Assembly (NCBI RefSeq): GCF_901000735.1
Contig: NC_081543.1
Location: 31,270,771 to 31,334,770, forward strand
Source of the DNA: Corylus avellana
Lineage: Eukaryota; Streptophyta; Magnoliopsida; Fagales; Betulaceae
Length of the DNA: 64,000 nucleotides
Direction: 5' to 3'
Shown: in pieces, positions 61,613 through 64,000 of the stretch
Layout: each line of letters starts with the position of its first letter
Numbering within the stretch: the first letter of the stretch is position 1
Program-made: the position numbers and the translations under genes
Notes under the pieces: model-generated
What the model saw: only the letters and a program-made list of their open reading frames with translations
Database searches by the model: none
Told to the model about the DNA's origin: nothing

Positions 61613-63582
61613 AATTTAACTTGCAATATCTTTAGCAAAGTCTAGCTTTAAGGAAATAATGCTAGGTGCAGGCCCAAATAGAACGAATTCTACACACTGG
61701 AAATAAGAAAATTTTCATTTCCAATCAATAAAAATATCTAAACAAAGATGATTGACAGGAATGAACTTAAAATTTAAGATATTAAAAATATGGTTGGCCG
61801 GGAAAACGGCCTAAAAACATTTGAAAACTTTGATACCTCGGGAAGTCTAAGTCTTTCTTAGGTCCTAATCGGATTAGTGGATTATAAATGTGTTGATTGA
61901 ATTAAGTCTTTTATCTATCTTTTATTAGGTTAAACTATAAGTGATTACAAGGACCGTCAATTATAATACTGATTAGTCATTTTAGGTTATATCATAGATG
62001 TTAACATAGATATGGCCGGCGCTTTTGTAGGGTGACAAATACTATTAGAGCTAAGGAGTTAGAAATTTGTGTATGAGAGATTGCAGCTCCTAAAAAATTA
62101 AATCCCATATTAGATCGATGGATTGTAGAACTGTTGCATTGAATGTTAAATCCCTCATCAATTTTTTCTTATGTGAGATTAAGCTATATGAATGACTACA
62201 TGAAACTTTAATTTTAACATTGGAATAATCATATAGTATAGTATAGCATAAATGTGACTAATATTCTCTTAGATCGGGACAAAAACAAGGGATTTTGAGG
62301 CTAAAAACGGTTCCAAATGAGTCTGCTATTCAATAACACTGTAGTACTTGTTGAGATAGTCGTTTTGATTGGACTTGGCCCTCGCAACCCTTCTCTTCTT
62401 CTTTTCTTTTTTTTGTTTTTTTGAAATGCTCTCAACCCTTCTCAGTCCTTTATTGTGTCTGTAACTTCGATGATAATTGAGTAGCCTAGCTCTAGTTCGT
62501 CCTCTCTCTTTGCTATAAACAAGGGCCTTTTGAAGCGGGCTAGGGTGGCAATTTGGATTTATAGGCTGGGTTAATGTCGCTTTGAGTCATGAGTATATGA
62601 AACAAATATGACCTATTTAATTAATGATGTCAAACCGCTCAACTCTCACACAACTTGTTTAACTAAACAGGTGATACATTAACACGACCTGATTTGCATA
62701 ACTCGTTTGATAAACAGATCGTGTTAGGTTAACACAAACACAACCCCTTCTAACTTGTCTAATATAAAGAAATTTAGTTGACAAAAATACTTGATCTGAC
62801 TTGATTCACACAATTTCTTATCTTATAAACATGAATTACATCAATTATACACATTCACAATTAGATTCATGGCAAAATTAATTTGCTAATTGATATCCAT
62901 AACCATAATTAATAAACGGGTCGATGGTGTGAGACTCAAAAGGGCAAAAGGGACAATTGGCAACATGGGCTTCGCGGCGAATGAAGAAGGCGGCGTGGGG
63001 GCTCAACAAGTGAGGTTGTTGACAAGGACGAAGGTGAGAGTGAGAACTTAAGGCAACGAGAAAACTATAGGGCTTCATAAAATGTGGTTATATACCCATG
63101 GTTTTTAAGGGTAAGAATGTAATTTAATTATATGGGTTTTGAGTTTTATTTCGAATTTGACCCGTTTATTAATCGTGTATAATCGGATCCACTCGTTTTG
63201 ACCCGAACCTTATAACACTAAACTCTAACATTTTAATTTTGAGTTGAAATTGTGAGTCATGTCAAACATTTCAACTCTAAAAGAAGTAAAGATGTTAAAA
63301 AGAAGAGAGAGATTAAGAAAGGAAAAAAATAAAATAAAATAAAATTAGCGCTTCTTTGAGATAGAAGAAGCATGATCAGTATTAACAATACATACTTGCA
63401 AAATAAAAAATAAATAGTAGTAACAATACACAGTTTTTGGGTTTGGAGGGCCCAAAAGGGCAGATGTAAATGGCAGCTATGGATGGGGGCAGCCACACAG
63501 TATTTGGGTATGAGATGGATATGCTTAATGGATTTTCTTTTTCTCTAAGCGAAATTGTCATTGGCTTTAAACAAATTCACAA
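61613..63582. other. Intergenic, nothing firm
   Basis: AT-rich. Between 62570 and 62800, and near 63140-63250, text such as GACCCGTTTATTAATCGTG and CACAACTTGTTTAACTAAAC belongs to a dispersed repeat also sensed at 18.1, 23.2 and 24.5 kb. No gene supported. Confidence 0.45.
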
Positions 63583-63671
63583 ACAGAAGGTATTTGATCA
63601 AAAGCCTAAACCAGTTGACGATTGCCTTTATCAAATACCTTCTGTGTGTGTATTCGTTTTTGGTATCAGAG
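63583..63671 (+). repeat. Hairpin followed by a tRNA-Met primer-binding-like site
   Basis: A 16-bp perfect inverted repeat, ACAGAAGGTATTTGAT (63583-63598) and its complement (63630-63645), is followed at 63661-63671 by TGGTATCAGAG. That is the core of the primer-binding site that Copia and other plant LTR elements pair with initiator tRNA-Met. No LTR end was recognised just upstream and no gag frame downstream, so a retroelement origin is only a suggestion. Confidence 0.4.
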
Positions 63672-64000
63672 TCCTTTATTAAGTTAATCTCTTCTTCACG
63701 TGATAGGTACTTGAGTTTATCTTCAATAGTCTTGATATAACTAAAAGAATCTAATGAACATTTTCAATCTTTGGGACACTTTTGTCAACCTTAGATAATT
63801 GATAATCACTTTTTTAGGCTAATGAATTGACAATCCTTATTCAATTGATACAACAAGTTTCAACATTCTGATAAATCGTTTGAAAAGAAGTTGTCCAAAT
63901 AGGTGTCACTTTACTTGCTAATTTCTTGATTCATCTTCCAATATATTCCATTCTCTTGTTTGCTTTAATAATGCTTAAACTTAGCCCTCAAATCCTGTTG
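63672..64000. other. Window end, nothing recognised
   Basis: AT-rich. The sequence runs off the window without a recognisable gene. Confidence 0.5.

Overview
The window is nuclear DNA of a flowering plant. Genes have short GT-AG exons and AT-rich introns, gene spacing is wide, and MITEs, hAT, CACTA-like, LINE, SINE and LTR remnants are abundant. All protein families are plant ones. The adjacency of BODYGUARD, D27-like1 and BRANCHLESS TRICHOME homologues matches, from memory, Arabidopsis At1g64670, At1g64680 and At1g64690, so a core eudicot, probably a woody rosid, is likely. The species cannot be fixed from sequence alone.

Layout. 1-1325: 3' part of a MYC/bHLH transcription factor gene. 1928-7307: a 2.2 kb block present twice, the copies split by a 100-N gap. 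They differ by three substitutions that I found and by one 816-bp hAT-type insertion, which looks like unmerged haplotypes rather than a true duplication. 7748-8869: a fold-back element built of GC-rich 11-bp repeats in inverted halves. 10573-13773 (minus): a BODYGUARD-type alpha/beta hydrolase. 14-18.7 kb: repeats and small MITEs. 18791-21659 (plus): a GDSL esterase/lipase. 25895-28022 (plus): a D27-like carotenoid isomerase. 30.5-31.5 kb: a MITE and a hAT element side by side. 31901-34560 (plus): a GH9 endoglucanase with CACTA-like sequence in one intron. 34.8-37.2 kb: LTR-like, SINE and RNase H remnants. 37953-39263 (plus): a single-exon seven-TM receptor-like gene. 44-44.8 kb: a long-TIR MITE. 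46829-47875 (plus): a BRANCHLESS TRICHOME-like coiled-coil gene. 50289-50633 (minus): a lipid-transfer protein. 52-55 kb: a cluster of long-TIR MITEs, one nested in another. 55253-57317 (plus): a growth-regulating factor with a miR396 site. 58902-59822 (plus): a glutaredoxin-domain/zinc-ribbon-like protein. 60581-61600: a minus-strand LINE-like insertion with poly-A tail and 12-bp target duplication.

The genes are independent transcription units, not an operon. Several share an epidermis/cuticle/cell-wall theme (BODYGUARD, BRANCHLESS TRICHOME, lipid-transfer protein, GDSL lipase, endoglucanase), but nothing here shows that they are co-regulated. I found no previously undescribed biochemical system. 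The most unusual content is repeat structure: the probable allelic false duplication with an occupied and an empty hAT site, the fold-back array, and a recurring GGCCACCCC-rich core inside MITEs with different ends.
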